Origin: [Mycobacterium] vasticus
GTDB lineage: Bacteria > Actinomycetota > Actinomycetes > Mycobacteriales > Mycobacteriaceae
Assembly (NCBI RefSeq): GCF_020181595.1
Contig: NZ_CP084028.1
Location: 3,004,401-3,068,400 of the forward strand
Direction of reading: 5' to 3'
Length of the DNA: 64,000 nucleotides
Below, one piece after another: positions 35,337 through 43,482 of the stretch (its first letter is position 1; each line of letters begins with the position of its first letter). The notes under the pieces are model-generated. The model made no database searches. It worked only from the letters and a program-made list of their open reading frames with translations, and was not told the DNA's origin. The position numbers and the translations under genes were made by a program.

Positions 35337-35404
35337 CAGGATCCGGATAACAGCGTGGCCGCACGATATCTGCGCGGCGGCGACCGCACCGCCAATGGCA
35401 GACC

Positions 35405-36697
35405 TCATGCGTTGCCCGTCTTCACTCTTCTGATGACTGACGCCGCCGAACGTCTGAGCGCATCGCGCCGCACCCTCATCTCGGTCACCTTCCAACGCAG
35501 GTTGTTGAGCTCGTCCCGCTGGCGCTGCACGTCCTCGTCGTCTGCCGCCGTCGCCGCGCGGCCTTCTCCCCCGCCTGCCGTCACGAGGGTCCGCGCGCCA
35601 GCAGTGCCGGTACGTGCGTCGCCGCCCCGGGGTGCGTTCACTACGCCGCCTATCGGTGGGATGGCACCCATCGAGCCCATCGTCGCCTCAGGCAGACCCG
35701 CCATGCCGGTCATCGGCGGTGCGGCGGCCGGGCGGATCCCGTGAGGAAGCGCACCCCAGGCTTGCGGTACCGACAGCCCGCCGAACGACGCGGCGCGGCC
35801 CATACTCGCCGACACCTCGGCGCCGCGTGCAGCCCACGCGACACTGCCTTCGGGTACGGCCGCGGCCGCGAGGGTGGCGGCGGGCGGTGCTGTCCCGGAC
35901 ACCGACGATGCCAGGCCTACCGCCCACGGATTGAATGCAGTCCAGATGTAATTCGCCAAGGTCGCACCCGCTGTGGGGAGCAGCATGGAGCCGAACTCGG
36001 TCCCGACCGAGTTGAGACCCAGACTTTGCATGAAGCTCATGAACGGACTCAGTTCATGCGTGAACTGCTCGAAGCCCTGAACCAGCGGACTGGTCAAGAA
36101 ATCCAGTAGTGCATTCGAGTCGGCTGCCGGCCCTGTTGCGGCTGCGCCGGCTTGGGTGCCGGTGGGGTTGGTGGTCTGCGGGGCGGCGGTCAGAGCACCC
36201 GTATCAGGAGCCGCCGCAGCAGAACCAGCCGCATAGGTCTGCATCGCAACGACATCCTGCGCCCACATCTGCTCGTAATCAGCCTGATTCGCCGCAATCG
36301 CCGCAGTGTTCTGCCCGAAAACATTGCCACTGACCAAAGCCGACAACGCAACACGATTAGCAGCGATCACCGGCGGCGGCACCGTGGCAGCAAACGCCGC
36401 CTCATACGCCGCCGCCGCAACCCTGGCCCGCTCAGCGGTCTGCCCAGCCTGCGCAGCCGTCGCCTCCAACCACACCGAATACGGCTGCGCCGCAGCAGCC
36501 ATCGCCTCCGCCGAACCACCCCGCCACGGCCCATCAGTCAACGCAGTCGTCACCGCCCGATACGAACCAGCCGCCGACACCAACATCGCCGCCAACCGAT
36601 CCCACCCCGCCGCAGCAGCCAACAACGGCGTCGAACCCGCCCCGGCATACATCCGCGCCGAATTCACCTCCGGCGCCAACACCGCAAAATCGACCAT
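35405..36697 (-). CDS. PPE-family protein, SVP subgroup
   Basis: A 430-residue protein. The N-terminal PPE-type domain (about 1-180) begins [20 protein letters not shown]; Ala-Pro-Glu replaces the classical Pro-Pro-Glu. The middle has the GGLSVPQAWG motif of the SVP subgroup, and the C terminus is a charged helix rich in Arg (RRDALRRSAASVIRRV). PPE proteins leave the cell through type VII systems, typically ESX-5, as dimers with a PE protein. Its ATG shares one base with the stop of the 52-codon ORF upstream, so it is co-translated in PE-esx-esx-ORF-PPE. Confidence 0.88.
   Translation of the reverse strand: MVDFAVLAPEVNSARMYAGAGSTPLLAAAAGWDRLAAMLVSAAGSYRAVTTALTDGPWRGGSAEAMAAAAQPYSVWLEATAAQAGQTAERARVAAAAYEAAFAATVPPPVIAANRVALSALVSGNVFGQNTAAIAANQADYEQMWAQDVVAMQTYAAGSAAAAPDTGALTAAPQTTNPTGTQAGAAATGPAADSNALLDFLTSPLVQGFEQFTHELSPFMSFMQSLGLNSVGTEFGSMLLPTAGATLANYIWTAFNPWAVGLASSVSGTAPPAATLAAAAVPEGSVAWAARGAEVSASMGRAASFGGLSVPQAWGALPHGIRPAAAPPMTGMAGLPEATMGSMGAIPPIGGVVNAPRGGDARTGTAGARTLVTAGGGEGRAATAADDEDVQRQRDELNNLRWKVTEMRVRRDALRRSAASVIRRVKTGNA
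36164..36368. repeat. Near-identical PPE segment, copy A
   Basis: These 205 bases match 38743-38947 with a single mismatch, and 36597-36686 matches the following 90 bases of the other copy (to 39036) exactly. Sequence on either side is much more diverged, so a conversion tract is likelier than a whole-locus duplication of the same age. Confidence 0.85.
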
Positions 36698-36855
36698 CAG
36701 CGCATCGCCTCCCGCATCAGGCGCGCCATCGCGTCGTAATCCATTGCCAGCTCGTCCAACTCATCGCGAAGCCGGGCCGGCTCGACAGGGTGTCTCAGTG
36801 TGGCCGAGCCGTTGTCACGGACACACTGAGACCAACCTGTTGTCTCCCGAGACAT
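36697..36855 (-). CDS. 52-codon ORF coupled between esxN-like and PPE genes
   Basis: A 52-residue frame starts MSRETTGWSQCVRDNG and ends MARLMREAMR. Both junctions are TGATG: its ATG shares the A of the esxN-like stop, and its stop shares the A of the PPE ATG. The C-terminal half is a likely amphipathic, acidic-then-basic helix (PARLRDELDELAMDYDAMARL). It has no known family. It could be a small chaperone or only a translational bridge. A hairpin lies within its 5' half. Confidence 0.55.
   Translation of the reverse strand: MSRETTGWSQCVRDNGSATLRHPVEPARLRDELDELAMDYDAMARLMREAMR
36792..36832. repeat. 11-bp perfect inverted repeat inside the esx-PPE junction
   Basis: GTCTCAGTGTG (36792-36802) and CACACTGAGAC (36822-36832) are exact complements with a 19-base loop. 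In the transcript it would fold between the esxN-like and PPE coding regions, and could be a processing site or partial terminator that lowers PPE expression. Confidence 0.55.
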
Positions 36856-37139
36856 CAGGCCCAGCTGGATCCGACGGCCGAGTCGGTGTTGGCCATGTTG
36901 TTGCCCGCCGACTGCACCTTCTGCCCGTGGGAGTTGGCCTGCTCGTAGATCACCGCGAAGTTGCGCCCCAACTGGGTCACGAACTCCTGGCAGGCCACCG
37001 AACCCGCACCGCCCCAGAAGTCCCCGGCAGCGAGCACGTCGTGCACGATCGCCTGATGCTCGGCCTCCAGCGAGGCCGCCTGGGCACGGATCAGCGCACC
37101 GTGGGCGGCAACGTCACCGAACTGGTAATTAATGCTCAT
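36855..37139 (-). CDS. esxN: ESAT-6-like protein, EsxN/EsxI type
   Basis: A 94-residue WXG100 protein nearly identical to EsxN of M. tuberculosis: SINYQFGDVAAHGALIRAQA at the start, the WGG turn in GDFWGGAGS, and TDSAVGSSWA at the end. It forms a helical hairpin and pairs with the EsxM-like protein for export by ESX-5. Orthology to EsxN versus its paralogs EsxI/EsxL/EsxO cannot be settled. Confidence 0.93.
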   Translation of the reverse strand: MSINYQFGDVAAHGALIRAQAASLEAEHQAIVHDVLAAGDFWGGAGSVACQEFVTQLGRNFAVIYEQANSHGQKVQSAGNNMANTDSAVGSSWA

Positions 37140-37154
37140 CTCAAAGGTCTCCTT

Positions 37155-37451
37155 CTAGCTCGACAGGATCTGCTGCGACGCAGCTTCCTGGGACTCGTAA
37201 TGGTTGGCGTCGCGCACCAGGCCGTCACGCACACCGTGCAGCATGGTCACGATGTTGCGGAACGCCGTCTGCATCTGGCCCATCGTGTCGAAACTGGTCT
37301 TCTCCGCCAGACCGCCCCAACCCGCACCGGAGATGTTCGTCGACGACGCCCACATCCGACGGGCCTCATCCTCAACGGTCTGCGCATGAACGTCGAAACG
37401 TCCCGCCATCGCCCGCATCGCGTCCGGATCAGTCATAAAACGTGTGGTCAC
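37155..37451 (-). CDS. esxM: CFP-10-like partner, EsxM/EsxJ type
   Basis: A 98-residue WXG100 protein: [43 protein letters not shown] and the C-terminal [14 protein letters not shown] agree with EsxM/EsxJ. The C-terminal YxxxE-type secretion motif is YESQE. The gene is 15 bases before the esxN-like gene, as in ESX-5 loci. Confidence 0.93.
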   Translation of the reverse strand: MTTRFMTDPDAMRAMAGRFDVHAQTVEDEARRMWASSTNISGAGWGGLAEKTSFDTMGQMQTAFRNIVTMLHGVRDGLVRDANHYESQEAASQQILSS

Positions 37452-37488
37452 TGCTTCTTCTCCCTATATCCGTTGCTGGTGAAACCGA

Positions 37489-37788
37489 CTACCCGGCGGC
37501 GGCTGCGTTTGCGGCTTCAGCCGCCGCATAGGATCCGGCGCTGGTGTGCAATGTTGCGACGAACTGTTCGTGGATCGCGCTGGCCTGGGCCATGATCGAC
37601 TGATACAGCTGCGCGTGGATGGCGAACTGCGCGCTCGTCAATGCCGACACTTCGTCGGCCGCAGCGGGCGCAATCTGAGTCGTCGGCGTGGCTGCTGCCG
37701 CATTCTCGCTGAGCAGTACCGAACCGATATTCTGCAACTGACCTGCAGCCTCGTCGAGAAGCTCAGGTTGCGTGGTTACAAACGTCAT
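37489..37788 (-). CDS. PE-family protein (PE domain only)
   Basis: A 99-residue PE domain: TFVTTQPELLDEAAGQLQNIG at the start, two long helices, and the YAAAEAANAAAAG ending with the YxxxE secretion signal (YAAAE). It would pair with the PPE protein of this operon for ESX-5 export. First gene of PE-esxM-esxN-ORF-PPE. Confidence 0.92.
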   Translation of the reverse strand: MTFVTTQPELLDEAAGQLQNIGSVLLSENAAAATPTTQIAPAAADEVSALTSAQFAIHAQLYQSIMAQASAIHEQFVATLHTSAGSYAAAEAANAAAAG

Positions 37789-37905
37789 GACTTTTCCTTT
37801 CGCTATTGTCGCTGGCCTGTTCTGAGTTGATCGGTCCGCCGCATGGCTGTCGTTTCGAGATCGACGGACGGTGCGATGCGGACGTCAGTGATTAGCGATA
37901 CGTCA

Positions 37906-39040
37906 TCACCCTCCCGCCTTGATCATCGAGGCGACAGAGATTTCAAGTGCCTCCTGTTGCTGCGACATTTCGGCCACCGCACGCCTCAACCTGTTCAGTT
38001 GATCGCGGCCGCTCAGTGCGTTCTGGACGTCCTCGACGAGGGCCGACCGGTAGTCGCCATCGGCCTCCGGGCTTGCCGTGCCGGCCGCCGGCCTGGCCGA
38101 CGCAACGCGGGCCCGCCTTCTGGATCTGGCGTTTCGCGGGGCGTTCACCACACCGACCATCGGGGGGATATGGCTGAGCCAGCCCTGTTTGATCTCCAGC
38201 CCCGCTGCACCGGATCCGGCGCTGCCCGCTGCAGGGAGGGCGGCGAGGCTCGCCGGCAGCGCCACGGAGGCGAGCCGGACACCCTGCGACGACCCGGCCC
38301 AGGACGGCGGGACCGACAGCCCGCCGATCGGCGTTGCACGGCCCGCCGCCGCCGACACGTCGGCAGCGGCCACCCGCATCGTGGGGGGTGCGGCCGCCGG
38401 GAACGCGGTGGCGGCGTGCGAGCCCGCAAGCGTGAATTGCTGCGCGCCCCCTGATGCCGAAGACGCAAGCTCCGGCATTCCTGACGTGATCATCATGAAC
38501 GAGTGCATGGCGGCGGTAGCCCCCATCGCGGGTGTCGTCGAGGCCATCGACAGGGCACCGCCGAGCCCCGTTGCTCCACCGTAGGCCATCGTGAATCCGT
38601 TGAGATGCCCCCAAAGTGACTCGCCACCGGTGACAAAGGGGCTGTTCAACATGGATTCCAGCGGGTTGTTGTTCAGGAAGTCCACCAGCGCGTTGGAAGC
38701 AGCGCCGGCTGACGGGGCAGCGGTGTTGGTCGGACTGCCGTCGGGGTTGGTGGTCTGCGGGGCGGCGGTCAGAGCACCCGTATCAGGAGCCGCCGCAGCA
38801 GAACCAGCCGCATAGGTCTGCATCGCAACGACATCCTGCGCCCACATCTGCTCGTAATCAGCCTGATTCGCCGCAATCGCCGCAGTGTTCTGCCCGAAAA
38901 CATTGCCACTGGCCAAAGCCGACAACGCAACACGATTAGCAGCGATCCCACCCCGCCGCAGCAGCCAACAACGGCGTCGAACCCGCCCCGGCATACATCC
39001 GCGCCGAATTCACCTCCGGCGCCAACACCGCATAGTCCAT
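37906..39040 (-). pseudogene. PPE pseudogene with a 233-bp internal deletion
   Basis: The ATG at 39040 begins [20 protein letters not shown], then the frame hits a TAA soon after GWDRC. From 38947 downward the sequence returns to PPE code in another frame ([20 protein letters not shown]) and continues through GGLSVPPSWAG to 37906. Compared with the intact PPE at 35405-36697, the segment between two CGATC copies is missing, 233 bases, which also shifts the frame. A frame opening at 38994 would lack the PPE fold, so a stable product is unlikely. Confidence 0.88.
38743..39036. repeat. Near-identical PPE segment, copy B (deletion copy)
   Basis: Copy B joins two parts of copy A directly at CGATC (38943-38947): the part before matches 36164-36368 and the part after matches 36597-36686. 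The 233-bp difference is therefore a clean deletion between 5-base direct repeats. Confidence 0.85.
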
Positions 39041-39055
39041 CACAGCGCCTATCTG

Positions 39056-39256
39056 CTAGCCGGACAGAATCTGCTGCGACGCAGATTCCTGCAACTTGTG
39101 ATGGTTGGTGTCGCGGATCAGCCGATCCCGGGCGTGCAACATGTGGACGATGTTGTGGAAACGGGCCTGCACCTGGGCCGGGCTCGTGACAACCACGGGC
39201 AGTGATTCCGGGTCGGTTGCCACGAACATTTGCTGATCCCTTCGTTCGGTAACCAT
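39056..39256 (-). pseudogene. Degenerate EsxM-like remnant
   Basis: A 66-codon frame whose last 40 residues (FHNIVHMLHARDRLIRDTNHHKLQESASQQILSG-like) correspond to the C-terminal helix of the EsxM-like protein at 37155. The first helix and the WXG turn are absent, the YxxxE signal is lost (HKLQE), and the N-terminal 25 residues are unrelated. It precedes the PPE pseudogene, so it is the relic of a second esx-PPE set. Confidence 0.75.
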
Positions 39257-39778
39257 TCCCCCGGCTCACTACATCAGCTGTGTCCTGGGGCACCCTGGGA
39301 CGCAAAAGTAATGCAGTCCACTTTGAACTGTCCAAGAGTTAATTCAGCGTGATTCATAAATAAATCTGATCGATCTCCGGCCAGCTAAAGCGTTGATTCC
39401 ATCAGTGCAGGTGGGCGAGGACCATGCCGATCGCCCGAGGTTCGGCCTCAACGATCTTCCGAATGGCCGAACTGCACGTATGTACCGGAAAATATTTCCC
39501 GGCCCCGATCTTCCCTATGACTGACGGGCCGAGGCGCGGCAGGATCGACAGTGCCCGCCGGCGCCTGCTGCGCCGTGGTCGACGAACGCGTACAGGGGTT
39601 GGTTTCACTATCCGAACCCGTCACGCCACCAGGTGACCATCGATACCAATGACGCAGGTCACAGATCGCAATATGCCTGCACGAAATCATGTTGCATCTG
39701 CACATCCCACTTCCTAGCATTATTTAGGTAGGCAAAGCATTCAAGTTGGCAAGTCGTTTATAAGTTGGGTCATTTCAG
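39257..39778. other. Low-GC gap without a convincing gene
   Basis: About 520 bases with clearly lower GC than the flanks and AT-rich stretches (near 39340-39370 and 39700-39760). Two short overlapping frames (39402-39608 minus, 39424-39636 plus) are Arg-rich mirror images and have no recognisable family or ribosome binding site. I see no transposase, RNA gene or hairpin terminator here. Confidence 0.5.
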
Positions 39779-40093
39779 ATGAAATCAATTACACAAATTC
39801 AGCTGGCGTTGGTCGGCGTCGCCAGCGCCTTAATGACCATCCCCGCCCTGAACAGCCCGAGCGCGATCGCAGACGACAACGGCTTGGTCAACGATGTCGG
39901 GAGATCGTCCCAGACGGCAACTCCGGGTGAGACCTTGACCGAACCACGCAGCGCAAGCGTTGAGAACCAATCCCTCGATCGGACACCGCCTCCGAGCCCC
40001 GTCGTCAACGCCGCACCCGTCCGCGGTCTCGGGCCGCAGTGCGAGCTGAGTTTCAGCGTCACCTGGTCAACGCCCCTTTGGACGTGCCCCTAG
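39779..40093 (+). CDS. Small secreted protein of unknown function
   Basis: A 104-residue frame with a plausible signal peptide (KSITQIQLALVGVASALMTI then ALNSPSAIADD, cleavage near SAIA). The mature chain is short and Ser/Thr/Pro-rich, ending ECELSF-like: CELSFSVTWSTPLWTCP with two cysteines. There is no clear Shine-Dalgarno sequence. It may be a young or decaying gene; no family recognised. Confidence 0.45.
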   Translation: MKSITQIQLALVGVASALMTIPALNSPSAIADDNGLVNDVGRSSQTATPGETLTEPRSASVENQSLDRTPPPSPVVNAAPVRGLGPQCELSFSVTWSTPLWTCP

Positions 40094-40675
40094 CGCCATG
40101 CGTGGGCCGCCCTAGCCGGCACCGCCGGCCTGGCCCCCCACCGACTGGCGACCGCCAGCCGTCGGTGGTTTCCCGCTAAATTTTCATGCGATTCGGACTG
40201 TCTGCGTCCGAATACGCACGCTCGGCGCACGGACCGACCCAAGGCGCCAGCAATGCGCAGGCGTTGCCGATCTGAAAACGGCAGAATACCGATCAGCGGT
40301 TACCCGATGTCCACGAGCGCTTCATTTGATCGCGTGAATTTCGATCACCGCCGATTGACGGGGCGCGCGTGGATCGCCACCGGGCCGGCCGCTGTTCTGC
40401 AGCGGAACCGAGACCGCGTCGAGCAGGAGCAGCGCGAGGTCGAACTCGGTCCCCGGCGGTCACCGGATCCCCGCGGAGCGCGGCCGCGACCGCCCGGACC
40501 CGATTGTTAATCTGTCGCCATATATGGAAGCAATTAGATTTATAATCCATCCGTCTCGATGCACTGGATTTCCCGGCGAATTCCCGGCGCCGCCGCGTGG
40601 CCGGTGCGTTCGGACCGCGCACTGTCGGACCGACCGGCCCACCGCCGGCGCTGCGCACGGCATAGGCTGACGTCC
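40094..40675. other. Gap before the Rv3224-like gene
   Basis: About 580 bases. A minus-strand stretch near 40330-40465 translates to a protein-like sequence (TEFDLALLLLDAVSVPLQNSG) but is bounded by stops and has no start codon, so it is probably a gene relic. The part from 40500 to 40550 is AT-rich and holds a promoter-like TATAAT. Nothing else is recognised. Confidence 0.45.
40541..40546 (+). promoter_or_regulatory. Consensus -10 box upstream of the Rv3224-like SDR
   Basis: A perfect TATAAT lies in an AT-rich patch about 130 bases before the SDR start; no good -35 is seen at the right spacing. Confidence 0.35.
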
Positions 40676-41524
40676 ATGTCCCTCTCCGGCAAGACCATGT
40701 TCATCTCGGGCGCCAGCCGCGGCATCGGCCTGGCGATCGCCAAGCGGGCCGCGCGCGACGGCGCGAATGTCGCGCTGATCGCCAAGACCGCGACGCCGCA
40801 CCCCAAGCTGGACGGCACGATCTACACCGCTGCCGCCGAGATCGAGGAGGCCGGCGGGCAGGCACTGCCGATCGTCGGCGATATCCGGGACGGGGATTCG
40901 GTGTCGGCCGCCGTGGCGACGGCCGTCGAGCGGTTCGGCGCCATCGACATCTGCGTCAACAACGCCTCGGCGATCAACCTCGGGTCGATCCTGGAGGTAC
41001 CGCTGAAACGCTTCGACCTGATGAACGAAATCGAGGTGCGCGGCACCTACGCGGTCTCGCAAGCCTGCATCCCGCACATGATCGGCCGGGAGAACCCGCA
41101 CATCCTCACGCTGTCCCCGCCGGTCCGGCTTGAGCCCAAATGGCTCAAGCCCACCGCGTACATGATGGCCAAGTTCGGGATGACGCTATGTGCGCTGGGC
41201 ATGGCCGAAGAGCTGCGCTCGCACGGGATCGCCTCCAACACCCTGTGGCCGCGAACCCTGATCGCCACCGCCGCGGTGCAGAACCTGCTCGGCGGCGACG
41301 AGGCGATGGCCCGCGCCCGCACGCCGCAGGTCTACGCCGACGCGGCCTACGCGATCCTGACCAAACCGGCGACCGAATACACCGGCAACACGGTGCTGTG
41401 CGAGGACGTCCTGGTGGAGTCCGGCGTCACCGACCTGTCGGTCTATGACTGCGTACCCGGCGGGGAGCTGGGCCTGGACCTGTGGGTGGACGACGTCAAC
41501 CCTCCCGGGTACGTGCAGGCCTAG
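40676..41524 (+). CDS. SDR family oxidoreductase (Rv3224 ortholog, HSDL2-like)
   Basis: A 282-residue short-chain dehydrogenase. The cofactor loop is SGASRGIG, followed by LIAKTATPHPKLDGTI and NNASAINL; the active-site region is ILTLSPPVRLEPKWLKPTAYMMAKFGMT with Tyr and Lys. These blocks closely match M. tuberculosis Rv3224 and eukaryotic HSDL2, of uncertain substrate. It marks where the sigH neighbourhood resumes. The last four bases overlap the convergent methyltransferase stop. Confidence 0.92.
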   Translation: MSLSGKTMFISGASRGIGLAIAKRAARDGANVALIAKTATPHPKLDGTIYTAAAEIEEAGGQALPIVGDIRDGDSVSAAVATAVERFGAIDICVNNASAINLGSILEVPLKRFDLMNEIEVRGTYAVSQACIPHMIGRENPHILTLSPPVRLEPKWLKPTAYMMAKFGMTLCALGMAEELRSHGIASNTLWPRTLIATAAVQNLLGGDEAMARARTPQVYADAAYAILTKPATEYTGNTVLCEDVLVESGVTDLSVYDCVPGGELGLDLWVDDVNPPGYVQA

Positions 41525-42567
41525 CCCGAACGCAGGTCGCCGGACCTGCGATAGACCAGCCAGCGCATCGAGATCGGGCAGACCTCCGGGTCCAGGTCGA
41601 ACACGTCCTGACCGCGGGTCCATTCGGCATACCAACTGGTGGGCGGCCACGCTCCGTCAGGCAGGTGCGCCTTCTCGTAGTCGTGCACCGATTCGTCGGA
41701 GACCAGCTCCAGGCCCAATCCCGCTGCCGCATCAGCCATCTCGTCCGGGGTGAAGAACGTGCTGTAGCACTGCTGGCTCAGTTCGAGCCCGGCCCCGTCG
41801 TCGACGTAGCCGTCACGGGTCAAGAAGGCGTTGAACACCAGCTGCCCGCCCGGCGCCAGTCGCCGCGCCGCCAGTTCGAATATGTCGCGCAGCTGGCCGG
41901 CGGTCCGGAAGTCCGACGTCACCTCCGAGAGCAGGATCAGCGAATAGTCGTCGGCCAGGTCGTCTCCGGCCGAGAGCACATCACGCACGACGACGCGGAC
42001 GTCCAGCGACTCACGTTCGGCCTCGGCGCGGATGTCCGCGGCGAAGGCCGGGGTCATCTCCACCGCGTCCACCGGGTGCCCGCGCCGGGCCAGGGCCAAG
42101 GTGTTGCGTCCGGTCCCGGCACCGATGTCGAGCACCCGGTACGCGCGCGGGTCGGCGGCGTCGGCGGCCAGTGCGCAGACCCGGGCGTCGGGTTCGGTGC
42201 CGAACAGCGGCGGCTGGCGGGTCGCGAGCCAGTTCTCGTAGGCGCCCTCGATCGAGTACCACTGCCCACGGATCACATAGTTGAGCAGCTGGCCGACCGG
42301 CTTCTGGTAGGTGACGATGATGTTCGATCGCGGCGAGGCCTCGAACGCCGTGGCCAACTCCGTGGCCAGGTTCGCCCGCAGTTGCTCCAACTGCTCGGCG
42401 CTCAGCGGCGAACCGACAGCGCCGAACAGCGTGGAGCACATCTTGACGTACTCGTCGAGCATGCCCGGAACGGCCGGCAGCTTGATATGCCCGCCGGCCT
42501 CCGCCCTGCGATACAACCGCCGGGCCATCGCGTCGTGCAGCATCGGCGGGCGCGTCGAACTGTCCAT
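41521..42567 (-). CDS. Class I SAM-dependent methyltransferase
   Basis: A 348-residue protein. The SAM-binding motif I is VLDIGAGTGRNTLALARRG, with VDAVEMTP as motif II and LAPGGQLVFNAF as a later strand. A helical N-terminal region of about 130 residues (with QKPVGQLLNYVIRGQWYSIE) is not part of the core and may bind the substrate, which is unknown. It lies 39 bases after phaZ and may belong to the PHA operon. Confidence 0.8.
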   Translation of the reverse strand: MDSSTRPPMLHDAMARRLYRRAEAGGHIKLPAVPGMLDEYVKMCSTLFGAVGSPLSAEQLEQLRANLATELATAFEASPRSNIIVTYQKPVGQLLNYVIRGQWYSIEGAYENWLATRQPPLFGTEPDARVCALAADAADPRAYRVLDIGAGTGRNTLALARRGHPVDAVEMTPAFAADIRAEAERESLDVRVVVRDVLSAGDDLADDYSLILLSEVTSDFRTAGQLRDIFELAARRLAPGGQLVFNAFLTRDGYVDDGAGLELSQQCYSTFFTPDEMADAAAGLGLELVSDESVHDYEKAHLPDGAWPPTSWYAEWTRGQDVFDLDPEVCPISMRWLVYRRSGDLRSG

Positions 42568-42606
42568 CGCACTGTTGTACCGAATCGGCCCGGCAGCCGC
42601 CGGCGA

Positions 42607-43482
42607 TCAGGCTCGTCCGCTGATGTCCCGCAGAAACTCGTCTATGACGGGCGCCAGCTTGACGGCGTTGTGCACCAGGTCGATATGACCACCGGCGTGC
42701 AAGTGCAATCGCGAATGCGGTAGCAGCGCGTTCATGATCTGCGCGTTGACCACCGGGATGATCGGATCATCGGTGCCCGCCACGATCAGCGTCTCCTGAC
42801 GCACCGTGAACAACGCGAACAGGCTGGTCCAGATCGAACCCGCCAGCAGCTGATGCAGGTAGCCCATCTTCGACCCCGCACTGAGCTGACGCACAAACAG
42901 CTGCGCCACGTCTTCGCCGTGTGCGCGGACGCTACCGCCGTACAGTTCCCCGGCGATGGCGGCGGCGTAGTCAGGATCGGAGAACCTGTGCGGGGTCAAC
43001 ATCTTCGCCAGCACCCGCGGCCGCGCGGGCACCATCACGGCGCCGGTACCGGTCGAGACCAGCACTAGGCGGCGGCAACGCCGCGGGTTCTGAAAGGCGA
43101 ACTGCTGCGCCAGCGCACCACCCCAGGACAGTCCGAGCACGTCCACCACCCCCAGGCCGAGTTCGGTCAGCACCCGTCCCAGCACCCACGCCAGGTACGG
43201 AAACCCGTACGGCAGCACCGAGGTCGGCGACCCCCCCGTCCCGGGCACATCGAACCGGACCACGGTCAGGTCCGCATCCAGCTGTTGCACCAGCGGATCG
43301 AGCACTTCGAGGCTGGCACCGATCCCGTTGCACAGCACCAGCGGTACCCGGGAGCCACCGCGACGCACGTTCACCCGGATGCGCTGACCGCCGGTCGCGA
43401 CGTAGCGTTCCTCGCCGAACTCGCTGGGTGTCACCGCGCGCAGGCGACGACGCTGCGGGCGCGATCGGCCCCCCGTGCTCAT
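42607..43482 (-). CDS. phaZ: Intracellular polyhydroxyalkanoate depolymerase-like hydrolase
   Basis: A 291-residue alpha/beta hydrolase. LCNGIGASLEVLDPLV and the nucleophile Ser119 in GLSWGGALAQQFA are characteristic of PhaZ depolymerases of pseudomonads; a His near HAGGHIDLVH ends the triad. It would release 3-hydroxyacids from stored polyester. The ATG at 43482 overlaps the phaC stop by four bases, which supports the assignment. Confidence 0.82.
   Translation of the reverse strand: MSTGGRSRPQRRRLRAVTPSEFGEERYVATGGQRIRVNVRRGGSRVPLVLCNGIGASLEVLDPLVQQLDADLTVVRFDVPGTGGSPTSVLPYGFPYLAWVLGRVLTELGLGVVDVLGLSWGGALAQQFAFQNPRRCRRLVLVSTGTGAVMVPARPRVLAKMLTPHRFSDPDYAAAIAGELYGGSVRAHGEDVAQLFVRQLSAGSKMGYLHQLLAGSIWTSLFALFTVRQETLIVAGTDDPIIPVVNAQIMNALLPHSRLHLHAGGHIDLVHNAVKLAPVIDEFLRDISGRA

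Noticed and set aside
39056..39256. Functional EsxM paralog
   Set aside because: The first helix, WXG turn and YxxxE signal are missing.
39402..39636. Two opposite short frames as small genes
   Set aside because: They overlap each other on opposite strands, are Arg-rich mirror images and lack ribosome binding sites and families.
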